NCBI GenBank assembly: GCA_017306015.1
Contig: JAFKJK010000007.1
Span: forward strand, 248,001-312,000
Direction of reading: 5' to 3'
Origin: Propionibacteriaceae bacterium
GTDB taxonomy: Bacteria > Actinomycetota > Actinomycetes > Propionibacteriales > Propionibacteriaceae
DNA length: 64,000 nucleotides
A program made the translations under genes and the position numbers. Positions 17,281-24,996 of the stretch are shown piece after piece (positions within the stretch are counted from its first letter, which is position 1; every line of letters starts with the position of its first letter). The notes beneath the pieces are model-generated. The model did no database searches. It worked only from the letters and a program-made list of their open reading frames with translations, and had not been told where the DNA came from.

Positions 17281-18636
17281 CTACGACGCCTGCCCACCCG
17301 GGCCTGACGGGACTTCGGCCTTCGCGATGGCGGAGAGTCGTCGTGCGATTTCGGCGTCGCGGCCGGCGGCTGCGTGTTGGTAGATGAGTGCTGCGGTGAC
17401 GGTGGAGTGGCCGAGGCGGTTCATGAGTTCGGCGAGGGTGGCGCCGGCTTGGGCGGCGAGGGTGGCGCCAGTGTGGCGCAGGTCGTGCCAGCGGAGGTCG
17501 GGACGTCCGGCGGCTTTGCGGGCTCTACGGTAGACCTTGTAGAGGGCGCCGTGCTTCATGTGGCCGCCGGACTCGACCGCGGGGAACAGCAGCCCGTCAG
17601 GCCCGGGAGCGGCGAAGTTGTCGAGGTGGGCCAAGAGCGGCCCGAGGATGTGCGGCGGAATCGCGACATCGCGAGACAAGCTCTTCGGCGCCTTCACGAT
17701 CGGGGTGTCGGGGTCGGGCCACACAACGGCGCGAGTGATGGTGAGGGTGCCATCCACCGGATTGCCCTCCGGATCGCGGTTGATGAACAGGTCTCGGCGA
17801 CGGAGTTCGGTGAGTTCGCCGAAGCGTGGAGCGCACCAAGCTGCGAGCAGCACCATCGCCGCGTAACGAGGCGGCATCTCGTCCATGATCGTGGTCAACT
17901 CGGCCAACGTCGCAGGTCGGATGCTTCCCTTTGGCCGGCTGGCTGGGGTGCTGTTCTTGGTCTTCGCGGAGAGCCGGGCGGGGTTGTTCGGGATCAGCGG
18001 GGGCGCGTCGGTGTCCTCGTCCTGCCGAGAGGCGGTCTCGAGGATGGCGTGGAGCACGTCGTAGGCCTTGCGTCGGGCCGTGGGGTAGCGGGGATCCTGG
18101 GCGTTCCACCAGGTCTTGATCATCGCCGGATGGATCTCGGTGAGGGCGAAGTCCCTGAAGTAGCCCAGTCGGTTGCCATCCAGAATCCGGCGGTACTCGG
18201 CGTGGGTCTTGGGGCTCAGCTCGCGGGAGGTCAGCCAGCGCTCGGCGTACTCGGCGAAGCCGACCTCCTCCGGCTCCCGGGCCAGGGCGGGTTTCCAGCG
18301 GTTCTCGATCAGCTCCGCCTGGCGTAGGCTCAGCCAGGCCTCGGCAGTCTTCTTGTCCAGGAACGTCAGCGGGAGCACCTTGCCGCTCTCGACGACCTTC
18401 GCGAAGATCCTCGTTCCGTGGGGGTCGAGGTAGCTGGCCTGGTAGCGGCCCGAAGGAAGCTTGCGTACCCAGCCGAACCCGCGGCGGGTCCTCTTCCTGG
18501 CAGTAGCTTCGGGTTCCGCTGGCGCCAACCGAGGGCTCTTCGACGTATCCGAGCGAGACGGCTTTGCGGTCGTGGTGGAAGACGTGTCCAGGCTGTAATC
18601 GGGTAGGCCTTCTGAGGTGGGGGAGAATGTAGCCAT
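17281..18636 (-). CDS. Tyrosine recombinase/phage-type integrase
   Basis: 451 aa from ATG 18636 (GGAGG 5 bp upstream; an earlier in-frame TTG has no such site). A low-complexity Ser/Thr-rich leader is followed by an AP2-like arm-binding region (Y-Q-A-S-Y-L-D), a SAM-like core-binding domain (S-P-K-T-H-A-E-Y) and the catalytic domain. The catalytic residues are R in A-P-R-F-G-E-L, H-x-x-R in W-H-D-L-R-H-T-G, H in L-G-H-S-T-V, and the Tyr in A-L-I-Y-Q-H. Complete. With the tRNA-like fragment upstream it marks one end of an integrative element. Confidence 0.93.
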   Translation of the reverse strand: MATFSPTSEGLPDYSLDTSSTTTAKPSRSDTSKSPRLAPAEPEATARKRTRRGFGWVRKLPSGRYQASYLDPHGTRIFAKVVESGKVLPLTFLDKKTAEAWLSLRQAELIENRWKPALAREPEEVGFAEYAERWLTSRELSPKTHAEYRRILDGNRLGYFRDFALTEIHPAMIKTWWNAQDPRYPTARRKAYDVLHAILETASRQDEDTDAPPLIPNNPARLSAKTKNSTPASRPKGSIRPATLAELTTIMDEMPPRYAAMVLLAAWCAPRFGELTELRRRDLFINRDPEGNPVDGTLTITRAVVWPDPDTPIVKAPKSLSRDVAIPPHILGPLLAHLDNFAAPGPDGLLFPAVESGGHMKHGALYKVYRRARKAAGRPDLRWHDLRHTGATLAAQAGATLAELMNRLGHSTVTAALIYQHAAAGRDAEIARRLSAIAKAEVPSGPGGQAS

Positions 18637-18713
18637 CGACGCCTCCAATCTCGGCTCAGTGGTCCAGCCCCGGAATCGCGGCCTCAGGTGTCCCGCCTGG
18701 CGGGGGTCCTCCG

Positions 18714-18758
18714 CGTGCTATAGCGACTGGCGGCCCGCGTGCTATATACGTGCTGTAG
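18714..18758 (+). repeat. Three direct repeats CGTGCTRTA upstream of integrase
   Basis: CGTGCTATAG (18714-18723), CGTGCTATAT (18738-18747) and CGTGCTGTAG (18749-18758). Spaced 24 and 11 bp, they are candidates for integrase arm-type or excisionase sites, since they lie between the integrase start and the tRNA-like att candidate. Confidence 0.55.
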
Positions 18759-18890
18759 CGCAAGCCTACATCAACCGATTTGAGCCGACTCGAAGCTCGC
18801 CATGGGTCGCTGGATCCGGCCGCATAATGCCTTGTGGCTACGGTCTTTAGGCTAGTCACGAGTGCATCGACGATGGGCCCAACGGCCTCG

Positions 18891-18912
18891 TTCAAATCCT
18901 GTCAGCCCGACC
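18891..18912 (+). other. tRNA 3'-end-like fragment, candidate attachment site
   Basis: The stretch 18891-18912 begins TTCAAATCCTG and ends CAGCCCGACC, i.e. T-loop, 3' T-stem, 3' acceptor strand and start of CCA. It resembles the 3' end of bacterial tRNA-Pro. The 5' T-stem partner is absent upstream, so it is not a full tRNA. Integrases of this family often use tRNA 3' ends as att sites. Confidence 0.6.
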
Positions 18913-19373
18913 GGTGTATTCCCTTGTGGGGACCGCAATTCAGCTGATGAATTCGGTTCCGTGGGCCTATCGTGGGCCTAGCTGATGGCCCACGCGCTCG
19001 GTTAGCCCAGTTTCTTCGCACGATCTCAGCCCAAGATGGGCCTGCTGCACGCAATGGTGGTCGTGCAGGCGAACGACGGTCGTCCCTTTCTCGACATCCA
19101 TGGCCGCCCAGAGGTGGGGGACGACAGGCGCGACGGCGGCTCGCGCTTTGTCCACGACCCGGCGATGATCGGGCGGCCGCGCAGCGGCGTGGTCACTCGG
19201 TTGCGCTGGTTGCGATGGAGCGTTTGTACCTCAGGGGTTGGATCGTCCGCCGCAGCCTTCATCTGGCCGAACGTTGATCGTCCGATCCGTGGCGTGCGGT
19301 GCAGATGTACACAGCGGTTCCCTCCTGCTGCCCGTGCAGGGTGCCACTTGTGTGCGGGAGGGTGCCGTGCCCG
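18913..19373. other. Spacer between att candidate and wall hydrolase
   Basis: About 460 bp. Short minus-strand frames exist (e.g. 18967-19155) without ribosome sites or known motifs. No confident gene. Confidence 0.4.
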
Positions 19374-21545
19374 TCAGATGACCTTGGTCTTGCTCGAACT
19401 CTTCTCGAGGGTGGTGTAGCCAGCCAGCGTGCCTCGGACACGGACGCTGATCTTCTTGCCCTTGTCGGCCTTGACTAGCTTGTAGGTCTTGCCGGTGGCC
19501 TTGGCTATCTTCGCTTTGTCGCGGTACCACTGGTAGGTGAGTGCGACACCGGACGGCGCCCAGGTGCCCGGCGCCGCGGTGAGGGTCTTGCCGACCTGTC
19601 GGGTGCCGCTGATCGATGGATTCTTCACCGCCAGCGTGCCCTTGGCGACGAGGTTGGTGGCGTCAGAGGTCTTGTTGACAGGGTTGTAGCCGGTCATCGT
19701 CCCGGTCACGGAGACCCTCAGCGCGGCGTTGACGTCCGCGGCCTGCACGATGTAGGTGCTCGCGGTCGCGCCGCTGATCGACTTGCCGTCTCGGGTCCAC
19801 TGGTAGGCGAGGGCGACCGGGCCCGGTGACCAGGTGCCGGCCGTGGCGGTGAGCTTCAGACCGACCGCGGGCTTGCCGCTGATCTTCGGAGCCGGGCTGG
19901 CGGTGAAGTTGGCATTGTCGACAGTCTCGGTCGCGGCAGACGTCCGGACGGTGACGGTGTAGCCCGTCTTCAGCCCGGTCACCGCGACCCGCAGGGATCT
20001 GCCGGCGTCGGCCGGCTGGACCGTGTAGCTGTCGCTGTTGGCATCGCTGACGGCGGCATCCCCGCGGTACCACTGGTAGGACAGGGCCACGGGCCCTGGG
20101 CCCCAGGTGCCAGCGGTGACGCTGAGTGTCTGGCCGACCTTGGCGGAGCCAGTGACCTTCGGCGCCGGGGAGTCGAGCGACATGAACAGCGCGGCCCAGG
20201 TCTGGGCGTCTGCGCTGCCACTCGCGGGACGTCCGGCGGTCAACTGGAACGACTTGAGTGCGGAGATCGTGGCCGACTCGAACGAGCCGCCGCCGGAGGT
20301 CTTGTGGCCGAGGCTCTCCAGCAGGGTGTTGAGTGCCGTGGTCCGGGGACCGGTGGTGCCGGCGCCGATCTTGGCGAACACGGCGGTCAGCGTGTACTGG
20401 CCGGCCTGGCCGTCGACCTCGAGCTTCTTCGCCTTCTGCAGCTTCTTCACCGCCGACACGGTGGCCGAGTCGAACTGGCCGGTCGGGGGGACGCTGTAGC
20501 CGGACGCCTTCAGCAGGCTCTGCAGAGCAGTCACCTTTGTGCCGGAGTCGCCCGACTCCAGCACGAGGCTGATCGGCACCACGTTGTAGTCGTTGAGGTT
20601 GTAGGTGTCGATGAGCGAGTTCAGCGTCTTCGCGTAGGCCGAGGAGTCCTTCGACTTCACCACGTCGGCCAGGGCGTCCACGAATTTCGGCACGCTGGAC
20701 ATCGCCGAGCGGGCCGCCTTGTATGCGGAGTCCTCGGTGATGGCGGCCGCATTGGCGTAGAACGAGTCGGTGAGCGAGCTGAACTTCGCGTACACCTTCG
20801 ACCCGATGGTGACGCAGCCGGACTGGTAGACGCTGGCCGCCGAGGCGGTGCTGGATCCGGACGTGGCGAAGGACAGTGCTGGAAGACGGCGCAACCCGGC
20901 GTAGTAGGAGCGTTGCTTCCAGAAGCTCAGTGTGCTGCGGACAACGCCGTAGGCGCGGCCCCGTGCCTCGATGATGCGCCACTCGCCGCCAGGCAGCTTC
21001 TTCGTCAGGACCGCCATGTGGCCAATGCCGTTGGCGCGCGCCGGGTTGTTGCGCAGGAACACCATGTCGCCGACCTGCGGGGACCCGGTCACGCGACGCG
21101 AGCGGTTGTACATGCCGGAGGCGGTGTCGTCTCCCATCAAGAAGACGCCGGACTTGTTGTTTAGGTAGATCACGAGGCTGGAGCAGTCGAACCGGGCGGG
21201 GCCGTTCGCACCGAGGACGTACGGCTTGCCGACCTGTTCCTCGGCAAGGTCTGCGTACTGGGAGGCGGTCATCCTCCCGCTGCACGGCGTGTTGAAGTAG
21301 TTCTTCGCCTTGCTGGTGGCGGGCGACGTTCCCCAGCTCGAGGCTTCGATCGCTTGCGCTATCGACACCGATGCGGGTACCCCGAACTTTCGCTGCGTGC
21401 TCTGAGCTGCGCTGACCAAGCTGGAGATGAACTTCTGCTTGCTGGTGTCCGACGCCGCGGCAGCTGTCGTCGGCGCGGCGATTGAGCCGGTGAGTGCGAG
21501 CGCTATCGCGATTGTGCCCAGCAGCATTCTGGTCAGCGTCTTCAT
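19374..21545 (-). CDS. Secreted wall hydrolase: GH73 split by NlpC/P60, with PG-binding and Ig-like repeats
   Basis: 723 aa from ATG 21545, the start that yields a clean signal peptide (cleavage near A-A-A-A-S). Residues about 35-90 look like the first half of a GH73 glucosaminidase (F-G-V-P-A-S-V-S-I-A-Q-A-I-E-A-S). Residues about 95-225 form an NlpC/P60 domain with Cys in F-D-C-S-S-L and His in G-I-G-H-M-A-V. Residues about 240-325 resemble the GH73 second half (Y-A-K-T-L-N-S-L-I-D-T-Y-N-L). Two peptidoglycan-binding domains and three Ig-like repeats (G-T-W-x-P, Y-Q-W) follow. Probably cleaves peptidoglycan at the cell surface. A close paralogue lies at 31725-33893. Confidence 0.88.
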   Translation of the reverse strand: MKTLTRMLLGTIAIALALTGSIAAPTTAAAASDTSKQKFISSLVSAAQSTQRKFGVPASVSIAQAIEASSWGTSPATSKAKNYFNTPCSGRMTASQYADLAEEQVGKPYVLGANGPARFDCSSLVIYLNNKSGVFLMGDDTASGMYNRSRRVTGSPQVGDMVFLRNNPARANGIGHMAVLTKKLPGGEWRIIEARGRAYGVVRSTLSFWKQRSYYAGLRRLPALSFATSGSSTASAASVYQSGCVTIGSKVYAKFSSLTDSFYANAAAITEDSAYKAARSAMSSVPKFVDALADVVKSKDSSAYAKTLNSLIDTYNLNDYNVVPISLVLESGDSGTKVTALQSLLKASGYSVPPTGQFDSATVSAVKKLQKAKKLEVDGQAGQYTLTAVFAKIGAGTTGPRTTALNTLLESLGHKTSGGGSFESATISALKSFQLTAGRPASGSADAQTWAALFMSLDSPAPKVTGSAKVGQTLSVTAGTWGPGPVALSYQWYRGDAAVSDANSDSYTVQPADAGRSLRVAVTGLKTGYTVTVRTSAATETVDNANFTASPAPKISGKPAVGLKLTATAGTWSPGPVALAYQWTRDGKSISGATASTYIVQAADVNAALRVSVTGTMTGYNPVNKTSDATNLVAKGTLAVKNPSISGTRQVGKTLTAAPGTWAPSGVALTYQWYRDKAKIAKATGKTYKLVKADKGKKISVRVRGTLAGYTTLEKSSSKTKVI

Positions 21546-21752
21546 CAGCCAATTAAGGATTGTGTTGCTCCGTGACGGCAAGCGCCTGGTTGAGAGTTGG
21601 GCGCCGCACCGGGCCTCAACGGATGTGCGACTAGGGCATCTGCACCGTAGTGGGGGTTTGAGGAGGGCCTTGCGAAGTCGAGACTTTGCTCGCCGGGACC
21701 GGTTTAGGCGATGTCGGAAAGGGCGCACCTCAAATGCGCTCGTCCCGAACAT

Positions 21753-21770
21753 CTTGACCGAATCTTCATA
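21753..21770 (+). promoter_or_regulatory. 11-bp direct-repeat box
   Basis: CTTGACC (21753) and CTTCATA (21764), period 11. The 18-bp box is identical to the one before the multicopper oxidase at 39606. It lies between the divergent wall-hydrolase and DUF3105 genes. Confidence 0.6.
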
Positions 21771-22104
21771 CTCCAATACCACAACCTAACGCAACCTTTG
21801 ATATGCCCCGTCCGCTACTTGGGGCCAGCCGGCAGCCGGTTGGGCCAGCCGTGCGGGCCCTTCGTCGTGGGAGCAACTCCGGCAAGGGCGTGCGCCTCGG
21901 CGGTCAGGTCGGGCGTTGCCGGGCAGCCAGCGCAGTTGGGCTGGGTCCAAATGTGCTCTCGCCTTCCGGCGAGGCGGTGCCGCTCCCGGGCGCACCACCT
22001 CCGATGCTTGCGCCGGCAAGCGCGTGCGTGCCGAGGAGCCTCCCATGACCCCACGTGCGAGGAAGGCTGCGCTGGCCCAGAGCCGCTGGCCCCATCTCGG
22101 CGTT

Positions 22105-22122
22105 CTTCACCAAACCTTCACG
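22105..22122 (+). promoter_or_regulatory. 11-bp direct-repeat box before DUF3105 gene
   Basis: CTTCACC (22105) and CTTCACG (22116), period 11, ending 80 bp before the ATG of the DUF3105 gene. Same geometry as the CTTGACC boxes but with C in place of G. Confidence 0.55.
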
Positions 22123-22202
22123 CCGTCTGGACCGTGCTGACAACGGGGAATGCGAGAATTGGGAGCACCCCGACCCTCCCGGACGACCACCAAGGATCCG
22201 AC

Positions 22203-22820
22203 ATGCCGCAACCCCCCAAGCCCAACTCCCGCAGAGAAGCCCTTCGCGAGGCCGCTCGGGTGGCCGAGCAGAAGAAGCAGAGGCGTCGGCTGCTGGTGCT
22301 CGGAGGGGCCTTGGCCGTCGTTGTCGCCCTGATCGTGTCCGCGGTCGCCCTGCTGAACCGTCCGGATTCGTCTGCCGCTATGCCAACCGGCGAGGTGACG
22401 TTTGCCGATCAGTCAAGGGGGCATGTCGCGGGGACGGTGAACTATTCGGTCACACCGCCGGTGGGTGGCGACCATGCCGCGGTGTGGGAGAACTGCGGCA
22501 TCTACACCGAGCCGATTCCCAACGAGCCTGCGGTCCACTCACTCGAACACGGTGCGTTCTGGATCACCTACCAGCCCGAGCTTCCTGCCGACCAAATCAC
22601 CGCCCTGCAGAACGCCGTCCGGAACCAGCCATACGGACTGCTCAGCCCAATGTCGGGGCTTCCAGCTCCGGTCGTTGCGTCGGCGTGGGGTGTTCAACTG
22701 AAGCTTGACTCGGCAAATGATCCCCGACTGGCTCGCTTCGTCGCAGCACATGCCGACGGCAGCAAGGCGCCCGAGCCGCGTGGGGAGTGCACGGGTGGCG
22801 TCGGGAGTCCGCAGGCCTGA
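22203..22820 (+). CDS. Membrane-anchored DUF3105 protein
   Basis: 205 aa from ATG 22203. A basic, Gln/Lys/Arg-rich cytoplasmic N-terminus precedes one membrane helix (residues about 30-53), and an extracytoplasmic domain follows. The domain has the DUF3105 features V-N-Y-S-V-T-P-P-V-G-G-D-H, W-E-N-C-G-I-Y, and V-H-S-L-E-H-G-A-F-W-I-T-Y. The conserved His, Glu and Cys residues suggest a metal site, but no function is established. A CTTCACC box upstream places it with the copper genes. Confidence 0.85.
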   Translation: MPQPPKPNSRREALREAARVAEQKKQRRRLLVLGGALAVVVALIVSAVALLNRPDSSAAMPTGEVTFADQSRGHVAGTVNYSVTPPVGGDHAAVWENCGIYTEPIPNEPAVHSLEHGAFWITYQPELPADQITALQNAVRNQPYGLLSPMSGLPAPVVASAWGVQLKLDSANDPRLARFVAAHADGSKAPEPRGECTGGVGSPQA

Positions 22821-22829
22821 ACACTGCAG

Positions 22830-22857
22830 CCGGCGAGCCCCTGCGGGGTCGCGCCGG
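22830..22857. terminator. Strong GC hairpin after DUF3105 gene
   Basis: CCGGCG-A-GCCCC pairs across a TGC loop with GGGGT-CG-CGCCGG, 10 bp after the stop. No T-run follows, as is common in high-GC actinobacteria. Confidence 0.55.
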
Positions 22858-22911
22858 AGTCATCGTGGTGCGGGTGATCGACCCCGGCTTCGGGTCTAGC
22901 GGTAGGCAGGC

Positions 22912-23106
22912 TCAGTTCGCCTGCTCGCCGGCATGATCGGCGCCCAGCGGGGTGGCCTGAACGCCCTGCACTGGCACTTCCGCCCACGTCGACTCGCACC
23001 CCGGGCAGCGGTAGACCGGCGACCCCTCGAAGACTGCGTCTGTCTCCTCGGTGCCACACGCGTCTCGGCACGGGTTGGTCACAAGGTGGTGGATCATGCT
23101 CGCCAC
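22912..23106 (-). CDS. Small zinc-ribbon-like protein
   Basis: 64 aa (GTG 23106, or ATG 23097). Four cysteines: N-P-C-R-D-A-C-G-T near the start and Y-R-C-P-G-C-E-S-T-W in the middle, a pattern suggesting a small metal-binding ribbon. No ribosome site is obvious, so expression is uncertain. It sits between the DUF3105 gene and the decayed DUF305 gene. Confidence 0.4.
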   Translation of the reverse strand: MASMIHHLVTNPCRDACGTEETDAVFEGSPVYRCPGCESTWAEVPVQGVQATPLGADHAGEQAN

Positions 23107-23228
23107 GTTATCCCGGCCGTGGTCGGGACCAGGACTTGGCCGAGGCCGGAGCTGGCCGGGTGAGTGCGGGTCAGCGCCACCGTGGAACGGCGATGTTCAA
23201 GCCGGACCGGCCCCCGAGTCAGCCGCTG

Positions 23229-23672
23229 CTAGTGGCGTCGCGGTGCCTTGTGGTACCAGGCGCTGAGCCACCGCTGCATGGTGGCCACCTCCGACAGGGG
23301 CGTTGTGCGTATCGAGGAGCACAATGCATCGAGCTGAGGATGCTCGGCGCGATGCAAGCAGTGCGTCGCCTCCCGGATGGCGGCCTCGTGGTGCCTGATC
23401 ATCGCCTTTGAGGAATGCGACCTCGTACCGCCCGGCCGCGAGCCGGTCCAGCTCCATCATGGACGCTATCTCGCCCGTGCTCATCAGGCTCGTGGGAGAT
23501 GCCGTACAAGTCGGCGAGCCAGGTCCGCATCAGCTGGATCTCCTCGGACTGGTGTCGATGATGGACTCGCACAGGGCCCGCAGCTCAGCATGCACGGCCT
23601 ATTGCTCGCATGGCTCCGCCATCATCACGGCCATCTGGTGGTTGTCGATCACGCCGCTGAGGAAGTCGGCAT
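23229..23672 (-). pseudogene. Decayed DUF305 protein gene
   Basis: Pieces in successive frames of the minus strand make a two-repeat DUF305 protein: A-D-F-L-S-G-V-I-D-N-H-Q-M-A-V-M-M-A, an in-frame stop, then E-E-I-Q-L-M-R-T-W-L-A-D-L-Y-G in another frame. The second repeat runs A-F-L-K, a 1-nt shift, then M-I-R-H-H-E-A-A-I and M-Q-R-W-L-S-A-W-Y with a stop at 23229. DUF305 proteins bind metal through their H-H-x2-A-I motifs. An intact member is at 59128. Confidence 0.8.
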
Positions 23673-24024
23673 GCTCGCTCGCAGTTACGACAGCTCTCGG
23701 AACATACGCGGCAATGGTCGTGCATTTCCGCGTGTCGATCGCAGTCCTCGGCGCGCGCGTGACAGGCCGTCTTGCAGGCTTCCGCCAGCGCACGAAGGAC
23801 ATCGGCATTCGTCGCGGTCTGCCGGGACAGGACCTCAGCGGTGGCGGCGCAGATGGTTGCGCGGTCCTGGTTCATGCGGATGCAGGCTCGCAGTCCGGCA
23901 ACCATGTCCTCGCCGAGGCACGCGTCGGCGCGGATGGTGCACGCCTCGCTGCACTCGAGGCACGCCTGCACGCAAGCAACTTGTCCTGGTCTATCGGTCC
24001 CGAGGCGACGAGGTGGCTCTTCAT
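23650..24024 (-). pseudogene. Four-helix copper-storage (Csp/DUF326-like) gene, frameshifted
   Basis: A start at 24024 gives M-K-S-H-L-V-A-S-G-P-I-D-Q-D-K-L-L-A, then a 1-nt shift leads into C-V-Q-A-C-L-E-C-S-E-A-C and C-R-V-C-S-E-S-C-R-N-C-E-R-A-C. This is the regular Cys spacing of Csp copper-storage four-helix bundles. One expected Cys in the first helix pair is Arg (C-T-I-R-A-D-A-C). The C-terminus runs straight into the DUF305 remnant. If the shift is real, only a truncated product is possible. Confidence 0.75.
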
Positions 24025-24051
24025 CCTTGACGGTGGCGCGGCCGGCCGACA

Positions 24052-24385
24052 ACCGCCCCGGACACCCGTCAGGAGCAGACCGTCGAGGAGCGTCATGGAC
24101 ACGCCGCCGGCCACTTGGATGCCACGGTGGTGCTGGCCAACCCAGACCAGCGTTCCGCTTGAGCTGGCCGAAGGCAAGCCCGGCAACGACGGACGGAATC
24201 CCGAGGACGAGCGAGCCAGGCCCGGTGGAGTCACCGCCCGGCACGGCGGTGCCCTCGTTGAGCGCAAGGGAGAGCACGACCGACACGGCCAGGCCGGTGC
24301 TGGAGGTCCAGTCCAGCGACAGCACCATGCCGAGCATGGGACGCCGCGACGCCAGATCGGGCGCAGGTTGGGACGCCAACCGGCG
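24052..24385 (-). pseudogene. Decayed ccdA (cytochrome c biogenesis/DsbD-like) fragment
   Basis: The frame reads G-M-V-L-S-L-D-W-T-S-S-T-G-L-A-V, matching the W-T-P-C-x-G-P region of CcdA but with the key Pro and Cys lost. It continues G-S-L-V-L-G-I-P and, after a frameshift, W-V-G-Q-H-H-R-G-I-Q-V-A-G-G-V, the last-helix region of CcdA. N-terminal half is missing. An intact CcdA-type gene is at 36131. Confidence 0.7.
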
Positions 24386-24570
24386 GCGGTCCGTCAGGAC
24401 GTGGAGCGGTCGATGGCACCCACCAGCGCGTCGTCGATCGGTCGTGAGAGTCTCTCGACGCATCACCCATTGACCGCCGCTGCAACAGGACCGAAGCAGC
24501 ACCGCGCCGCCCACCACTCAGCTGGACTCAACTTCGGACACTCTTGTTGAGCAGGGAGACCGCGCCCATT

Positions 24571-24588
24571 CTTGACCGAACCTTGATG
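24571..24588 (+). promoter_or_regulatory. 11-bp direct-repeat box before copA1
   Basis: CTTGACC (24571) and CTTGATG (24582), period 11. The second repeat's TTGATG could be a -35 element: 17 bp later CTATCT (24606) is a possible -10. The CsoR-type palindrome lies 46 bp downstream, so two regulators may act on this promoter. Confidence 0.7.
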
Positions 24589-24633
24589 CACGGGCACCCG
24601 GATTCCTATCTGCGCGGGGTCCAATTGGGGACA

Positions 24634-24648
24634 TACCCCCACGGGGTA
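24634..24648. promoter_or_regulatory. CsoR-type copper operator before copA1
   Basis: TACCCCCACGGGGTA is an inverted repeat of the CsoR operator type (TACCC-N-GGGTA). It lies about 350 bp before the copA1 ATG, downstream of a plausible -10, so it would act as a roadblock-type repressor site. A csoR gene is at 48028. Confidence 0.75.
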
Positions 24649-24996
24649 CTGCCAGCAGGGCGGTCCGACAGACGAAGAAAGCCAGAAGGGGAGTCGGTGA
24701 GTGTGTCCAGCTACATTCGGCAACGCAGGCGTGCTCGGCTGGCAGGCGTAGTGCTGCTTGGGAGCGACGCTGGCGGGCTGGCAGTTGGCACTGAGCGCAT
24801 CTGCTCTCCGGGGGTCTCGGGTCTTGGCCGTGTGCCGTCCTCGACATCGGGGCGCGTCGGCGCCCTGGCTGCTGCGGGCATCGTTGGTTGCACGGCCCAC
24901 CATATGTGGAGCTGCGATCGCGGATCGCCTCCTGTGTAACGCGATTGCTCGTACAGCGATCGCCTCTGATCCTCAGGAAGAAGGGACGAACCGACT

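Larger units (their letters stand above)
21546..22202. other. Intergenic region with two 11-bp direct-repeat boxes
   Basis: No convincing gene in 650 bp. A 79-aa minus frame (21815-22054) has one C-A-G-C pair but no ribosome site. Two CTTSACC-type boxes lie here and are listed separately. Confidence 0.45.

Noticed and set aside
18830..18912. Full tRNA gene
   Set aside because: Only the T-loop to acceptor 3' half is present; no anticodon arm or 5' acceptor strand can be folded.
24544..24939. 131-aa ORF between the repeat box and copA1
   Set aside because: Spans the box and the CsoR palindrome, has no ribosome site and no family; treated as leader DNA.
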